Positions 20,976-32,756 are shown, counted from the stretch's first letter. The stretch: DNA of 64,000 nt from Eonycteris spelaea (GCA_003508835.1 PUFA01000077.1:6214001-6278000), one strand, 5' to 3'. Notes: generated by a model not told the origin, from the sequence alone. Program-made: numbers and translations.

Positions 20976-21775
20976 ATAAAGTAATCAAAACAGTATGGTA
21001 CTGGCATTAAACACAGACATATAGATCAATGGCCCAGAAATAAACCCACATGTATATGGTTATTATTCTATGACAAGTAGGCAAGACTATACAGTGGGGT
21101 AGTCTCTTCAATAAATGGGAAAACTAGACAAATGCATGGCAAAAGAATGAAACTAGACTACTTCCTTACATATACAAGAATAAACTCAAAATGGATTAAA
21201 GACTTGAATGTAACACCCAGAACCATAAAACTCCCAGAAGAAAACACAGGCAGCAAACTCTTTCACATTTCTCTTACTAATATTTTATTAGTTATATCTC
21301 CTTGAGCAAGGGAAACAAAATAAATAATAAACAAATGAGACTATATCAAACTAAATATTTTTTGTACAGCAAAGGAAGCTGTCAATAAAAAGACAACCTA
21401 CTGAATGGGAGAAGATATTCACCAATGTATGTCTAATAAGGGGTTACTACCCAAAGTTTATAAAGATCTCATACAACTTAACATCAAAAAAACCCCTAAC
21501 AATCCAATTAGAAAATGAGCAGAGGACCTGAATAGACACTAATCATCAGAGGAATGCCAATTAAAACCACAATGAGCTATCACCTCACACGTGTCAAAAT
21601 GGCCGTCATCAATAAATCAAATGAGTGTTGGCGAGGCTGTGGAGAAAAGGGAACCCGAGTGCCCTGGTGGGATTGTACATTGGTGCAGCCGCCATGGAAA
21701 ACAGTATGGAGGTTCCTCAAAAAATTAAAAATAGAACTACTTTATGACCCAGCAAGTCTACTTCTGTGTGTATTG
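20976..21775 (+). mobile_element. L1 LINE, inverted 5' segment (ORF2 C-terminal part)
   Basis: Sense ORF2: GTAATCAAAACAGTATGGTA, CAGAAATAAACCCACATGTA, GGCAGCAAACTCTTTCACAT, CAATTAAAACCACAATGAGC, GGCTGTGGAGAAAAGGGAAC, TGACCCAGCAAGTCTACTTC. It stops at the ORF2 position where the minus-strand segment starts; both carry a CAA..C.ACTTCTG overlap, so little was lost. Inversion at such a junction is the signature of twin priming. Frameshifts and stops are present. Confidence 0.93.
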
Positions 21776-21837
21776 TGCTTTGAGATACTAATGATAGCAT
21801 ATAGTCATCATAATATTTTTCAAGACTTTGAGAAAAC

Positions 21838-22000
21838 CTTTTCTTTGTGAACACTTTCAAACATACACAAAATTGAAATATAATGAATTACAATGAGCCT
21901 TTCACTAAGCATCAACGATTATCAGCATTTTTTCAAAACAATACTTTAAAAACTATTTATTTTGTCATTAACACCCTTTTTTCAAATTTCTAGATTTGCA
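21838..22000 (-). mobile_element. Old L1-like 3' fragment
   Basis: ACTTTCAAACATACACAAAA, TATAATGAATTACAATGAGC, CTAAGCATCAACGATTATCA resembles antisense L1M 3' UTR. Confidence 0.5.
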
Positions 22001-22199
22001 TGTTTATAATGTATATGAAATATGCAGTATATGTGAATATGCAAATGCACAATGCATAAATTTACATAAACCAGAAGTATGTATGCAAGGACCCATGTAA
22101 ATCTCTTGCTTCACGTCCCCTCATCCACATTTGCTCTCCCAGCTCTGGCCGCAGTGACAGTTTACAGTGCACACTTTTGTGCAGTGTACTTATTGACCC

Positions 22200-22505
22200 A
22201 AATTTCCTTCTGCCCAGGACATTTACACATTCTTCCTCTGCATCCCAGCTCAGCTCTGGTTCTACTTTCTTAGGGAATTCTTTCCTTCCTTTCAGTCCAG
22301 GTCAGGTTTTGTGAATGTCAGCCATTCTCATGAAATCTAATTTCTTCTCTTTATTCTTTTGCCTCAATCTGTAATGCATAACTATGGACTCAATTGAGTG
22401 GTGATTTATGTCTGTCTCTCCCTGTAAACTCAAATCTCCAAGAAGCCTGCCTCCCCAGTGCCCAGCACATAGTAGGCATTTAACTAATTGTGGACTAAAT
22501 GAAGG
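22200..22505 (+). mobile_element. L2 LINE 3' region
   Basis: GGGAATTCTTTCCTTCCTTT, TCAGTCCAGGTCAGGTTTTG, TGTCTGTCTCTCCCTGTAAA, GTGCCCAGCACATAGTAGGC and ATTTAACTAATTG follow sense L2. Confidence 0.8.
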
Positions 22506-22509
22506 CTGT

Positions 22510-23220
22510 ATTATGGTGCAAGACGATCCCTGTAAATCAGTTGGTAGATGAATCAGAATTGCATGAGAAGTTCAACATTAGAAGGGATAAGGAACAATGC
22601 AAGACAACAATTTGAGTTCATGGATAGTGGATAGTTAATTGCCAAACAAGCATAGTGGATGTCAAATGCATCAAGTTCAAAGAACATTCCTTGTGGGGTG
22701 GGGTGGGCTAGCTTTAGATGGTATTATCTTTTGAAATATAAAAGCCACATGTGAACAAACACATGTTGACATCCTGGAAGCTGAAATCCTTGCTTTTGAT
22801 ACTGAAAGCGTAATTCAATTTTGTTTTACAAGAGTCTCCAATTCAACCCTGAAGTCATAATGATAATGTCATCTTCCCAGATCATTCCAGCATTGAACGA
22901 ATCTGCCCTTTTCTCAGGCTCTGCATCCAGTACAGCCTTGAAGAGGGACCTGTGGTTTATTAGCAGTAATATCTTTCCTTAGGTCTCGTAACAGTCCCTC
23001 TCAATTTGACTTTTGACTGGGCTCTCACTTGACCTTTTTTGTGGTTTTGTAACAAAAGGACCTATTTTTATATAATCTGGTAAACAGAGAACCAACTCTT
23101 GGTATTAATTTAGAAGACTGTGGACTGATTAGTGAAGATCAGCTTGACATTTATGTGATCTGAGCTTGTTTTTGCCCGAGAGAAGCTCTGTTTGCAACTA
23201 TTTTAGTTTCAACACACCCT
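22510..23220. other. Unassigned stretch
   Basis: AT-rich; no gene or repeat is recognised. Confidence 0.5.
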
Positions 23221-23224
23221 TATT

Positions 23225-23385
23225 TATGTCTTTTCCTGGTTTCTTACTTGTCTCCTGATATCAGAACATGAGCAGCATGCGAGCAAGAGCCTGAACTATC
23301 CTGTCCCCATTGTAAGCTCAGCACCTAGGACAGGGCCTGGCACAGATCAGGTGCTCAATAAACATTTCTGGAATGAATGACTGTA
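23225..23385 (+). mobile_element. L2 LINE 3' end
   Basis: ATTGTAAGCTCAGCACCTAG, GACAGGGCCTGGCACAGATC, AGGTGCTCAATAAACATTTC and TGGAATGAATGA match the sense L2 terminus. Confidence 0.88.
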
Positions 23386-23671
23386 GGGTGAAGTTCTGAA
23401 GGAGAGTGGAGTTCATGGTTGTGTTTAAGAGCACATAGGCCGTAAGGCTCTGTTATTTAAAAATCTTTCAAGCTTGTGAGTAACTTGAAAGGAGATGACA
23501 CTTCACCCCCATCTCCCTATTTTCATTGTCTAGTGCCATATGCTTGCTATTTAGTAGATAACTGAGCTGACGTCAGTTCAATGGCAGCAAAGAGAGTTCC
23601 GGGCAGTCATTTGGCCACAATGGTGGAGAAGAAGGAAGAGCAGGTGGGAGAAGATTGGCTTTCAAGTGAGT

Positions 23672-23845
23672 AGACCTTGAGTGCGGTCCCAGTTTTCCTT
23701 CTCGCTGAGTAATCGTGGGTGGATCACTGGATTTCTCAGCCTCAGTTTCTGCATCTGTGTAACAGGGATATTAACAACAGCTGTCCTTGTCCCAGAGCCA
23801 TTGTGAGGCATTCTGTCTGGGAAGGGCTCTGTAAACAGTGAAATG
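23672..23845 (+). mobile_element. MIR SINE
   Basis: GAGTAATCGTGGGTGGATCA, GCCTCAGTTTCTGCATCTGT, GTAACAGGGATATTAACAAC and CATTGTGAGGCATTCTGTCT match sense MIR. Confidence 0.85.
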
Positions 23846-23849
23846 CTTA

Positions 23850-25640
23850 GAGATATGAGTTGTGGTGGCCCCCGGCCAAGGCAATTAGGAAATGCTGGAA
23901 ATTCCCATAGGGCTGTTGGCACTGCCCGCTTGGCCTTCAGACGAACATTGGCTCAGAAGCTGAACCTGCTGGGTTCCTATTTCCAGGTCTTTGCCTCCAT
24001 AAGCTCCTCGTGTCATCACCTTGCTTTTGACTCCGCTCTCCTCCGTGGTTTTTCCTCTCTCCCCCACCTCCAGTCTCCCTTTCTGTTGGCTCATCCAGCC
24101 TGTCTGGGTTGCCAGATGAAATGCAACTTGATAGCCTGAGTTATCTAGAGTTACATTCCAAAAACGTCTCTGCATTTCCTCAGGGGAGGAAAGAAAACAA
24201 GGACCAGGGCACAAGAGGGCACAGAGGACACACTGGCTGTGTTCTACTTTTTCCTGCATGAAATTTGCCCTACGGTTTCCTAAAGGAATTTGCGCAACCA
24301 ATGCCAGCCCTGTGGGTGGAATAAGGAGTCTCCCACTGGGTGTGAGTCGAAGGGAACTGGGAGACTCCACCCCAATCTCTCTTATTGGTCTGAAATTCTT
24401 CCATTACCTGTGCTTTTCATTTTGAAGCCAACCTATTTCCATTGGAGGTCATCCTTAACCATTATCACCTGAACTCTAATCAGAGGCATCTCCGATGCCA
24501 AGGGCCTGGACCACAGAAGGGATAACTTTTGATAGAAAAGACACCAGCAGGAAAATATAGCCTTGGAAGGACAACGTGGAACGGTGTCCAGAGCAGCTGA
24601 GGGCATATGGAGCCTCAAGAACTGAGCCGGGGGAAGGATGGAAAAGTTGAGATGGGGGTGTGAGAGAAAGCGGTGTAGGTACTTACGCACCAAACTGATT
24701 GTGTCACAGATCTGTGCAGAGTCACTAGGCTCTGCCTTCAAAATGCTAAGTCTCAGTAGCTGTTTAATTATTGATGATTACGCAGTAAGGTTAGTGGAGG
24801 TATGGTTCTTTTTACTTAAGCTTTAAGATGGTTTTTGTTTGGTCACAATGAAAATAGTCCTGTTGCCTATTTCGATTTTCGTAATAACTTCGTTATCATT
24901 ATAGCTTCATTATGATAAAAAAAAAAATGTGGAGAAGACGGTTCGCTCCCCGAGAACAGCGTTTGATTTCTGGGCCTTACGCTCCCTCCTTGTGCCCATG
25001 GGCCCACTCCTTGCCCCCGTCTGTGCCATCGCCACACTTTTTCTTGGGCTTTTCCCACTCCCCAGAAAGCTCTTACTTTCCACCTGTGCCTGTTGGCACC
25101 CTTCAAAGCCAAGCCCCAGACTGAATCAGCCCATGGAGTTTCTCACGATTTCTGTGCCACATTCTGAGCTGCTGGTGGGCCTCTCACACACCCACTTCCC
25201 TCTCCCTGTCACAGAGTCAAGGGCGGATTTGCTTTTCCACATCATTTCCTGATCCTTCCCTCTGGCTGGGTGAGATGCACGAGAGGCGGTCGGGTCATCC
25301 TCTTCAATGTCGATCTCCAGTGGTGCCTAATAATGTCATACAATAATGGAATTGTATGCAGCCGGTGTACAATGCATTTCTGTTATGATTCCAGGAGCCT
25401 TAGAAAATATCCAACTCCCTGACTGATGCCCGATACCCCCCTTACAGGTAAGGCTTTCACTTCATTTCAAGTAGTTTACCAAAAGAGTAATTAGATTTTT
25501 AGCTCTCCTGGAAATATCTGAATTATAGATTAAGCATCTTAACCGCAAAGATCTAAGGTGTTCTGTATTGAAATACACACAGTGTATCTAAAAAGATGCA
25601 TTGTATTTTATGCACGACGCTGAGAGGTCTTATCGTATAT
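23850..25640. other. Long unassigned stretch
   Basis: No gene is recognised. A 161-codon minus frame (23885-24370) has no domain I know. GGGTTGCCAGATGAAATGCA at about 24107 may be an old hAT-like fragment. Positions 24755-24910 are AT-rich with TTTAATTATTGATGATTACG, a possible conserved regulatory segment. Confidence 0.4.
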
Positions 25641-25644
25641 TAAC

Positions 25645-25830
25645 CAGTCAAGCTTGGGGGCTCTGAAACCAGCCTGCCTGAGTTCAGATCAGCTGCTAAT
25701 CCGCATACTTTCTACCACATGGGGATGTCGTGAGATTAAATGGATCAATAGTCAAAAAGTGAGCGAGCAGTGCCGGGCACATGGCTGGTGCTTAGCAAGT
25801 GGGTTGTCATGTTGTCGTGTTATTGTTATT
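25645..25830 (+). mobile_element. MIR SINE
   Basis: GGGGGCTCTGAAACCAGCCT, GCCTGAGTTCAGATCAGCTG, GTCGTGAGATTAAATGGATC and AGTGCCGGGCACATGGCTGG match sense MIR. Confidence 0.88.
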
Positions 25831-25834
25831 TTCC

Positions 25835-26340
25835 ATCTCATCTGAATGGGACTATTCCCTCAGGTAGCCCCTTCTTTCAGTCCGTAGCCATCTAGAGACC
25901 AAACTCAGCACCTTACTGGGTCCCTCCTTCAACTCAAACTGAACTCTCAAAGTTTTGGTGAGAAATGCAGATTTCCTGAAGACTTCTTAGGGAAATCTGG
26001 ATGATAATATTGCATACCGCACAGCAACACTTAAAAAAAAAAACAAAACCTCTTTTAAGCATCTCTGCTCTTTCCCCAAAGTTCTCTTTTCAACACAGGC
26101 CACCTCATCTCTTCTCCTTCCCCAAATATTCTCCCATCCCTTTCGTAGTGTTTACTGCTATCCAAACACATCCTTTTGGGGGTTCACACTCCTTGGAAGG
26201 CAGGGAAAGCAGGGGACAAATAATCTTTTCCTTTCACATTTAGAACACTAGTGAACAGAAAGTGCCACGTTACGTATGTCAAAGGTTAAGTGTGAATGCG
26301 AGGACCCAGGTTTCCTGGATGACCCCAGCCTCCCACACTC
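25835..26340. other. Unassigned stretch
   Basis: Pyrimidine-rich at 26050-26140, possibly degraded L2. No gene is recognised. Confidence 0.4.
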
Positions 26341-26344
26341 ATTC

Positions 26345-26580
26345 CGGGGTGGCCTGGCAGGTGCTGGAGCCGCTTCACACTGGCTTTCAAGCGCCCGCCG
26401 TGCACGTCTCTTTCCAGCTCTGCTTTTGGCGATGTCGCATTGGTAGCTCGGAATCGGCCGTGGTGGGAGTGTTCACACCATGGAAATGTGCACAGGCAGC
26501 AAACCAGGGCTTTCCCCTGAGTGGATCCTTAAAGCTTTGCCAGCACACCACTGCTCTAACCACTGACGCTACCCCTCAGT
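26345..26580 (-). mobile_element. Possible tRNA-derived SINE
   Basis: On the minus strand, GTAGCGTCAGTGGTTAGAGC looks like a tRNA D-arm and pol III A box. AAGGATCCACTC lies at about the right spacing for a decayed B box. A non-tRNA body with TTTCCATGGTGTGAACACTC follows. I cannot name a family. The 169-codon plus frame across 26262-26771 is the longest in the window but has no domain. Confidence 0.35.
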
Positions 26581-26599
26581 CTGGCTCTCATGCAGCACC

Positions 26600-27770
26600 T
26601 CATGGGTGCCCTCGCTTAGCTTTCTGCCTTCGAAGTTCCTTGTGGTCCGTGGCAGGCGGGGAGTCCAGGTGGCTAAGGAGAATCGTTCTCAGTTCTGTGA
26701 GCTCTCCCCCAGGCCGACTGTCTTCCCTCCCTCTCTTTCTTGGCCTTTGCTCTGTTTTCCTTGGAATCTGAGCTCTTCTTCCCGAGTTAGTGAGCCTAGA
26801 GCATACCTTGGGCTAGTTTAGGGTCCCTCTCTCTCTTTATTTTTTCTCTAAGTTTCTAGCATGCCACATGGCAGGGGGCTCATCAGTTATGATATTGAGT
26901 CTGGAAGCTTTGATCACAAGAATCAAATCGGTTGATGATACTGGAGAAGTTACCTGACTATGAGGATTGGGGCAGCTATAAATCACAGTTACGCTGTCAG
27001 CTAGCTCTCACTGAGGTCCGGGGGTCAGAGGTTCTCCAGTGTAGCTCAATGGATAACTGTTGAATATTGAAGAGGTACCTATGGGAAGCAGAGACTGGGC
27101 CTCAGAAAGGGACTGCTGCCAGGACTTGGTGTCCAATCCTGGTCCAGTCAACACTGGCAAGGGGGCCAGTGCTGACTGGACAGGGAATAACTTTTTCTGG
27201 CACATGGTATACCTAAAGAGTCATGCAAACTAGACAGACTCCCCAAAAGATGTTCGCTGTAGCCTATACATGAGTCACTGTCAAAAATAAGCATCAACAT
27301 AAAATTGGTAATAAAGAACAAGAAGAATGAGAGAGAAGAGACAGGTGGGCCCAGGGAGCTGCGTGCAAGCAAGGAATCTCCACCAACCGATAGGGGAATG
27401 GGTTGTTAGCTTGCCTCTCCAGGTCAGATTTTTAGATCTAATCCCAAGGGTCTGGAAAGACCAAACATTCCCAAGACCGTTCTCCTGGCTGCCTTTGGCC
27501 CTCTCATGCCAAAGTGGAGAAATCAGATGGACTGGTGCCCAGTCTGCAGAGAGGAGCTGGCTGACTCTGGAATGGGCTGGCATTATCCAGATCTCATCTG
27601 ACTAACATGGAGTTGTTGACAGTGAGGGAGGGTAGAAATTCCTAAAAGAGAGGGGACGAGCCACAAGAGGCCTTGAACTCTCAGGGTGAGTCTGCTGTGA
27701 AATAAACATCCTGGGCTGTGAGCTTTGCTACCACACTGTGGGCTCTGAGCAGGCAGGTCCTGTTCATGAT
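26600..27770. other. Unassigned stretch
   Basis: Several 60-110-codon frames lie on both strands without recognisable domains. An unidentified LTR is possible. Confidence 0.45.
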
Positions 27771-27774
27771 TCTG

Positions 27775-28100
27775 TAAATGACAACTTATTGAATGCCTAT
27801 TTGAGGCCATGGGATATAATAGCAAATACTACATGACCTCTGTCATGGAACATAGTTAATGGGGGAGACCGAAACATAATAATGTCATTATAGGACAATG
27901 TGGTTGGTGAATGCTTTAAGAAGTGTCAGGTGACAAGGAGGCAAATGGATGGGGTACAAACCCATGGGTGTCAGAGCGGAGGAGGTAATATTTAAGTAGG
28001 GACAAAATGAATAAGATTTAGCCAGCCAAATGAGGGTCGTGGTGGGGAAAGGAATAGATTTCAGGCAGGCGAAATGGTCTTTACAAAAGCCTACAGATGC
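27775..28100 (-). mobile_element. L2 LINE fragment
   Basis: AACTTATTGAATGCCTATTT, GAGGCCATGGGATATAATAG, GTGGTTGGTGAATGCTTTAA, GAGGAGGTAATATTTAAGTA and GAATAGATTTCAGGCAGG follow the reverse-complement L2 order. Confidence 0.78.
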
Positions 28101-28104
28101 AGAG

Positions 28105-29290
28105 AGCCTGGTGTCATCCAGAAATTACAAGTTGTTCAAAAGTTCGGAGCACTGACCAAGGAGTCCTCCTGGGGTGGTACTGTGCATACTGTGCAATTCT
28201 CTCGTTGCTTCATGGGTGGGACCCTTGCGTTCCCCACAAACGGAAGACATCCCCAAATATCACGGGCTTTGACTTCTATGAGAGGGGGCACAGCATCGCA
28301 GTTAACGGCATCCTTCAGGTGCGGTTGTCTCTTCTGTAAACGAGCTGGACAAGGAACATGGACGCAGCTTGCAAAATCGGAGGGGTATCACTACTTCTCC
28401 CGGGTTCCTCTGCAGTTCTGTGTCTGAGCCTGTATCGCCAACACTCTTTGGGCGATTGAATTGTTCCTTAGACCAGATCTGCTTTCTAGGGCTGCCCTAC
28501 TGTGTGCTTGTCTGCTCGGGCGACAAAACCATGGCCTCCTCTCCATTCCCACTACCTGCCAAAAAATACCTCTGACAGTTCTGAAAATCTAGACGATTGG
28601 ATGGAGCTTTACTTCTCTGAGTGTGGGGCATAGTCCCACCAAGACATCAGTGTCCCCATGGACCACCAGGGTTGGTTGGCCGAACAGGTACCCCTTTCTT
28701 TTGTTTGCTCTGTGCAAGCCACCTCCTAAACTGTAGGACAACGTAGAGGGAATCAAGGTGGAAGAAGGTGACCTTCTTGGTGAGGAGAGATGCAGTCTTC
28801 AGCCAAGGCTGAAGGGTGTAGCTATGTTCCCTGCTCCCCTGCTAGAATGTTATTACTTTCCTGGGCCCAGTTTCTTTTTCTACAAAACAGCGAGATTAGA
28901 CAGACTGACTCGATTGCCCACCTACTGCCCAAGAGTCCAGGACAGGCTGGGCAGAGGCAGGCCAGGCGCAGAAGGGAGGTTCATGGCTTGAGTGAGCTGA
29001 GGGAAGCGCTATGAGCAGCCGAAGGTGGCAAACTCAGCTCACAGGGATCAGGGTGATCAAAGGAAGTGGCGTGTGTCCTGGCAACTCCTTCTAGATGGGG
29101 CGAGAGCTCTCCAGGTCCCCACCACCTCCTTCATAGCACCTCACACTGCCTGGTTCCATCTCGCCTCCATGGGTGAGGCTACACAGTCAGCTCTCTGGCT
29201 TCAACCTAACGGCTGACGTCCTTGACAGCCCCTCTCCCAGCTTCCCTCGGACTTGACTCTGGGAACTTCTCTAAGCCCTCTGAATCATAA
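28105..29290. other. Unassigned stretch
   Basis: No gene is recognised. GCCCAGTTTCTTTTTCTACA with AAACAGCGAGATTAG near 28866 may be a MIR scrap. Frames of 60-117 codons lack domain features. Confidence 0.45.
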
Positions 29291-29294
29291 TGGC

Positions 29295-29412
29295 TGTCTG
29301 CATTTATTGAGTAACTTACATCTGTTGTGTCTGGTACTCTGTGAAGATTTCCCATCTTCGTCTCACTGAGCCCTCATGCAATATACCCTCTGAAGTAAGT
29401 TCTGCCCCAATG
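29295..29412 (-). mobile_element. MIR SINE fragment
   Basis: GCATTTATTGAGTAACTTAC, GTGTCTGGTACTCTGTGAAG, TCACTGAGCCCTCATGCAAT, ACCCTCTGAAGTAAGTTCTG match reverse-complement MIR. Confidence 0.8.
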
Positions 29413-29417
29413 CACTT

Positions 29418-29715
29418 CTCCTGATCCTCACATGGCCGGTTTGTTTTCTTCATTCTTGTATCAGCTTAGTTGTTTCTTCTTCTAACGTTTCACAATGCCC
29501 TTCCCCCCGTTACTTTCTATCATGCTATATTCTATTTTCTTATTAGCATTTGTTACAGAACTTATCCTCCGTATCTTTTTAATTGCTTGTCCTTCCTCCC
29601 TAGGATGTAAACTCCCCAAGAGCAGTGACTATGAATGTTTTGCTCACCACCACCCTCCCCTCCCTCCAGCACCTGAGAGAGTGCCCGGCATATATTGCTA
29701 TGAGATAATATAAAA
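29418..29715 (+). mobile_element. L2 LINE 3' region
   Basis: GCATTTGTTACAGAACTTAT, TTCCTCCCTAGGATGTAAAC, TCCCCAAGAGCAGTGACTAT and GAGAGTGCCCGGCATATATT follow sense L2. Confidence 0.85.
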
Positions 29716-29934
29716 TGTGTGCATATTGGTCTCTGCCCCCAGTTCCTGGCACACAGCTGCCGAAACCCTTGTAAATGCCTGGGTGAGAAGAGCACTAAGA
29801 GCATCTGTTATTCAAATGCGGCGGACTCTGAGTGGGCTTCTGGATGGGGATTGGTCACCGGAAAGACATGATTAGAAATGTGAAGTTTTCAACTCACCCC
29901 CATCCTTCACAGAGGGAGAGGGGCTGGAGATGGA

Positions 29935-30520
29935 GTTGTTAATTGATCGTGACTTTGTGAAGACGCGTCCATAGACTCCCACGAGTAAGGGGTTCGAGGA
30001 GCTTCCCGGTTGGTGAATATTTCCATGTGCTGGGAGGATGACACCCCAACTTTGTGGCGACAGAAGCTCCTGTGCTAGGGACCCTCCCAGACCTCACCCT
30101 ACATATCTCTTCACCTGGCTGTTCATCTGTATCCTTGATCATATCCTTTTATAAACCGGTAAATGTAAGTAAGAGTCTCCCTGAGTTCTGCGAACTGTAA
30201 CACCAGATAATAAGGTCCAAGGGGGTGTCACGGGAACCTCTGATGTGTAGCCAATTCGGACTGCAATTGTGGGTCACCTGGGGACCTACTACTTGCGACT
30301 GCCATCAGAACTGGGTAGTGGGCAGGACTGTTTTGTGGGAGGAAGCCCCAAGCTGCAGAATCTGACACTATGTGTCGGAATTGAGTTAAATCATCAGACC
30401 CCTAGCTGGTCCTATAGCTGGTTGCAGAATTGCTAGTTGTGGGGAAAACTCCACACACGTCTGGTGTCAGAAGCATTGTGAGTCTGGTAGCTGCGTGAGA
30501 ATAAAGGCGAAACATCGGAG
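29935..30520 (+). mobile_element. Ancient interspersed repeat, family D
   Basis: CATGTGCTGGGAGGATGACA, TCTCTTCACCTGGCTGTTCA, ATAAACCGGTAAATGTAAGT, TCCCTGAGTTCTGCGAACTG, GGGGGTGTCACGGGAACCTC, CAGGACTGTTTTGTGGGAGG, and CACACGTCTGGTGTCAGAAG follow one widespread mammalian repeat over almost 600 bp. I recognise the text but not its family name with certainty. Confidence 0.65.
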
Positions 30521-30559
30521 GAAAGACAGCGTCCCCCTACACGACTGCATATTAATAAA

Positions 30560-30715
30560 CATCCGATGAACGCCTCAGGGCTCTGATCACCATCTCAAAT
30601 ACGAGGGGACTGAAGCAGAGAAAGGCTAAGTGACTTGCAGTTAGTACAGTGGCGGAGCTGGGGTTCAAACCCAAGTCGCCTGTCTGCAGGCACCCTGCCT
30701 CCCGATGCGTGATTC
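30560..30715 (-). mobile_element. MIR SINE
   Basis: CTGAAGCAGAGAAAGGCTAA, GTGACTTGCAGTTAGTACAG, TGGCGGAGCTGGGGTTCAAA, CCCAAGTCGCCTGTCTGCAG match reverse-complement MIR. Confidence 0.85.
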
Positions 30716-30719
30716 GTCT

Positions 30720-31090
30720 CGTGGCAGTGCGACCTTTCCCTGCCCGATTTCTCTTACGGGGCTGACGGGGGGCTGGATGACTTTTCTGCCCTGGGATGCC
30801 ACCCAGTTGGTGCCGAGCCTTACCTTTCTTGAAGTGGAATACGATCTCCCAGGACTGTGCATCTCATCTCTCTCTGCCTCCCCCGTGTAAACAGTCCCTG
30901 GCGAGACAGAGCATTTTTTTTTTTTTCCGTGGCCTAGAAACTGCAGGAACCAAGACCGTGCTTAGCTCTCCACTGACCTAACTTTCTAAGGGGCTTCAAA
31001 TTTGCCATCACTTTAGAGCTTCCCTCCCTAGATACTGTGTTGCACGTGACAAATAAGAGGATTGAGATTTGAGTCCTTGAAAAACGTTCG
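30720..31090. other. Unassigned stretch
   Basis: No gene or repeat is recognised; a T-rich run lies at 30915-30926. Confidence 0.5.
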
Positions 31091-31093
31091 GGC

Positions 31094-31108
31094 GGGGGGG
31101 GGGGGGGG
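31094..31108 (+). repeat. Poly(G) run
   Basis: Fifteen consecutive G, just after CGGGC. Long G runs are unstable and can be miscounted in assemblies. Confidence 0.9.
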
Positions 31109-31114
31109 AAGAAA

Positions 31115-32750
31115 AGGTGAAAATCCAGAGCTCATTTATCTCGGTCATTTTTTTTTTTTAATGTGAAAATGGAAAATCTTATTTCATTAAGAAACTATTT
31201 AAGGATGAAAGTACATCAAAATCACCTATGGAATTGGGTGAGGAAGGCAACAGCAAAAACATGAAATTCCATCCCCGTTCTGGGAAGACACAGAGGAAAA
31301 GGGATGTGTCTAGGTCTGTCCTTTCACAGATGTTGTGTTTATGGCATATAAATAAAGAAGGGATTGAAAGAGGTGAGATGGGAGCAAGGAAAGGATTTCG
31401 ACTGCCAAGAGATACTGAAATGAGATTATGAAGTCCTGACTGTAACCTCAGAAGTGTCTGTCCACGTCACAGAAAATACTAGGCCTTATTCCGGCACCCC
31501 TGTACTTCACTGTGACTTCAGAAGCCTGGACAGCAAAGCTCTCATTTCTCGGACCCCTCCCCTGCTATATTTCCTCTTTGTCTTATAATCCATGAGTCTC
31601 TGTCCTCTTCAAAAAACCAGTTTGACACATGCTTTAAACGAGCCATTATCGAAATAAGCGTCTGCATTTAAGATCCTCCCCCACCCTTGAACATGAAACC
31701 CCTTAAATAAGGGAAGATAAAATCCCAAGGATTCAGAAATAGAGCCTCCCACGCTTTTCCCCACAGATTTCTTTTCTTGGTAAGAGAAATTTTTCTTAAA
31801 AAAAAAAAATTCTCGGGAGGCTTGAAATCGAAATGAGCCACTCAGTCGTCTTCGCCGGGCTTCTGCCTGAGAGGGTGTCACTCCCTCGTGGGTGGATGTC
31901 ACTGCTGGAGCACAGCTGGGGCAGGAGCTGTGGGCCACTCATCCAGGTGGCTGTGACAGGGCTGGCCTGAGACCCGGGAGTGTAAATCGCACACTCAAGG
32001 AGATCAGGTAGCTGCAGGAGGCACCTCGGAGAGAGAAGGTTTCCCGAGTAACTGAGCCTCTTTCAAGCTCGTGGAAATATTCTCCTGGAATGAGAGGAAG
32101 GATGAGCAGGAAGTTGTCTCTTCTTTGTGTCTTGGAATGTGCCCAGGAGGGCACGGAACCACAGGATATGTTTGTGTACCTTCCAAAGTGCACCATCGGA
32201 GATTTGGAAAATTTATTTGCTTTTCGTTTCATTCATTACATGCATATATCATGGAGCAGAAGGCACAGTCTGTGGCCTTTGAAGGTGAAATGCAACTTCA
32301 AAGAAATGATGTGCTTGTGGTGGGGACTTTGGGGCTCTGCCTCCCTCCTAGGTCACCTGCTTCCTTGGCTTTATGCTCCTCTACTGTTCAAGGTCATTGG
32401 CATATTGGGAAGCATTGATACAATTGACAGCACTGGTGTCTCTGGGAAAAAGTGTTGATCAGAAGGGGAACAATTAGTCAGGCAGGCCAGAGGGGAGAGA
32501 GCTGGCAGTGCCCAATCAGGGTACTGTCCAGGGACAGGCATTTCCCTGGACCGAGGGAGGTGCCTCAGGCTAGCCCAGGCCAACACCATCAAATATTTAA
32601 ATCGCATGTTCTTTTTTTCAAATAACTGCCTTTGTTTTGACTTCCTGCTCTGCCATCAACCTTCCATTATAATTTGTCAACTCGTCCAAGTTGTTTGCCT
32701 GCAGTGACAGGATGGCATCTGGCTTTCTTGGCAGTCCAGTTCTCACTGTA
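31115..32750. other. Long unassigned stretch
   Basis: No transposon or gene is recognised over 1.6 kb, unusual in this repeat-dense window. Frames of 97-122 codons at 31609-32458 overlap on both strands and lack domains. This is a candidate for single-copy, possibly conserved DNA. Confidence 0.4.
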
Positions 32751-32756
32751 GTAAAT

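Noticed and set aside
23568..23575. TGACGTCA, a perfect CRE site
   Set aside because: One perfect 8-mer palindrome is expected about once in 64 kb by chance; no promoter features nearby.
23885..24370. 161-codon minus frame
   Set aside because: No domain, signal peptide or codon-bias cue; a plus-strand frame overlaps it.
26262..26771. 169-codon plus frame, the longest in the window
   Set aside because: It crosses a probable SINE read in antisense, has no recognisable domain and no splice or promoter context; length is within chance for GC-rich DNA.
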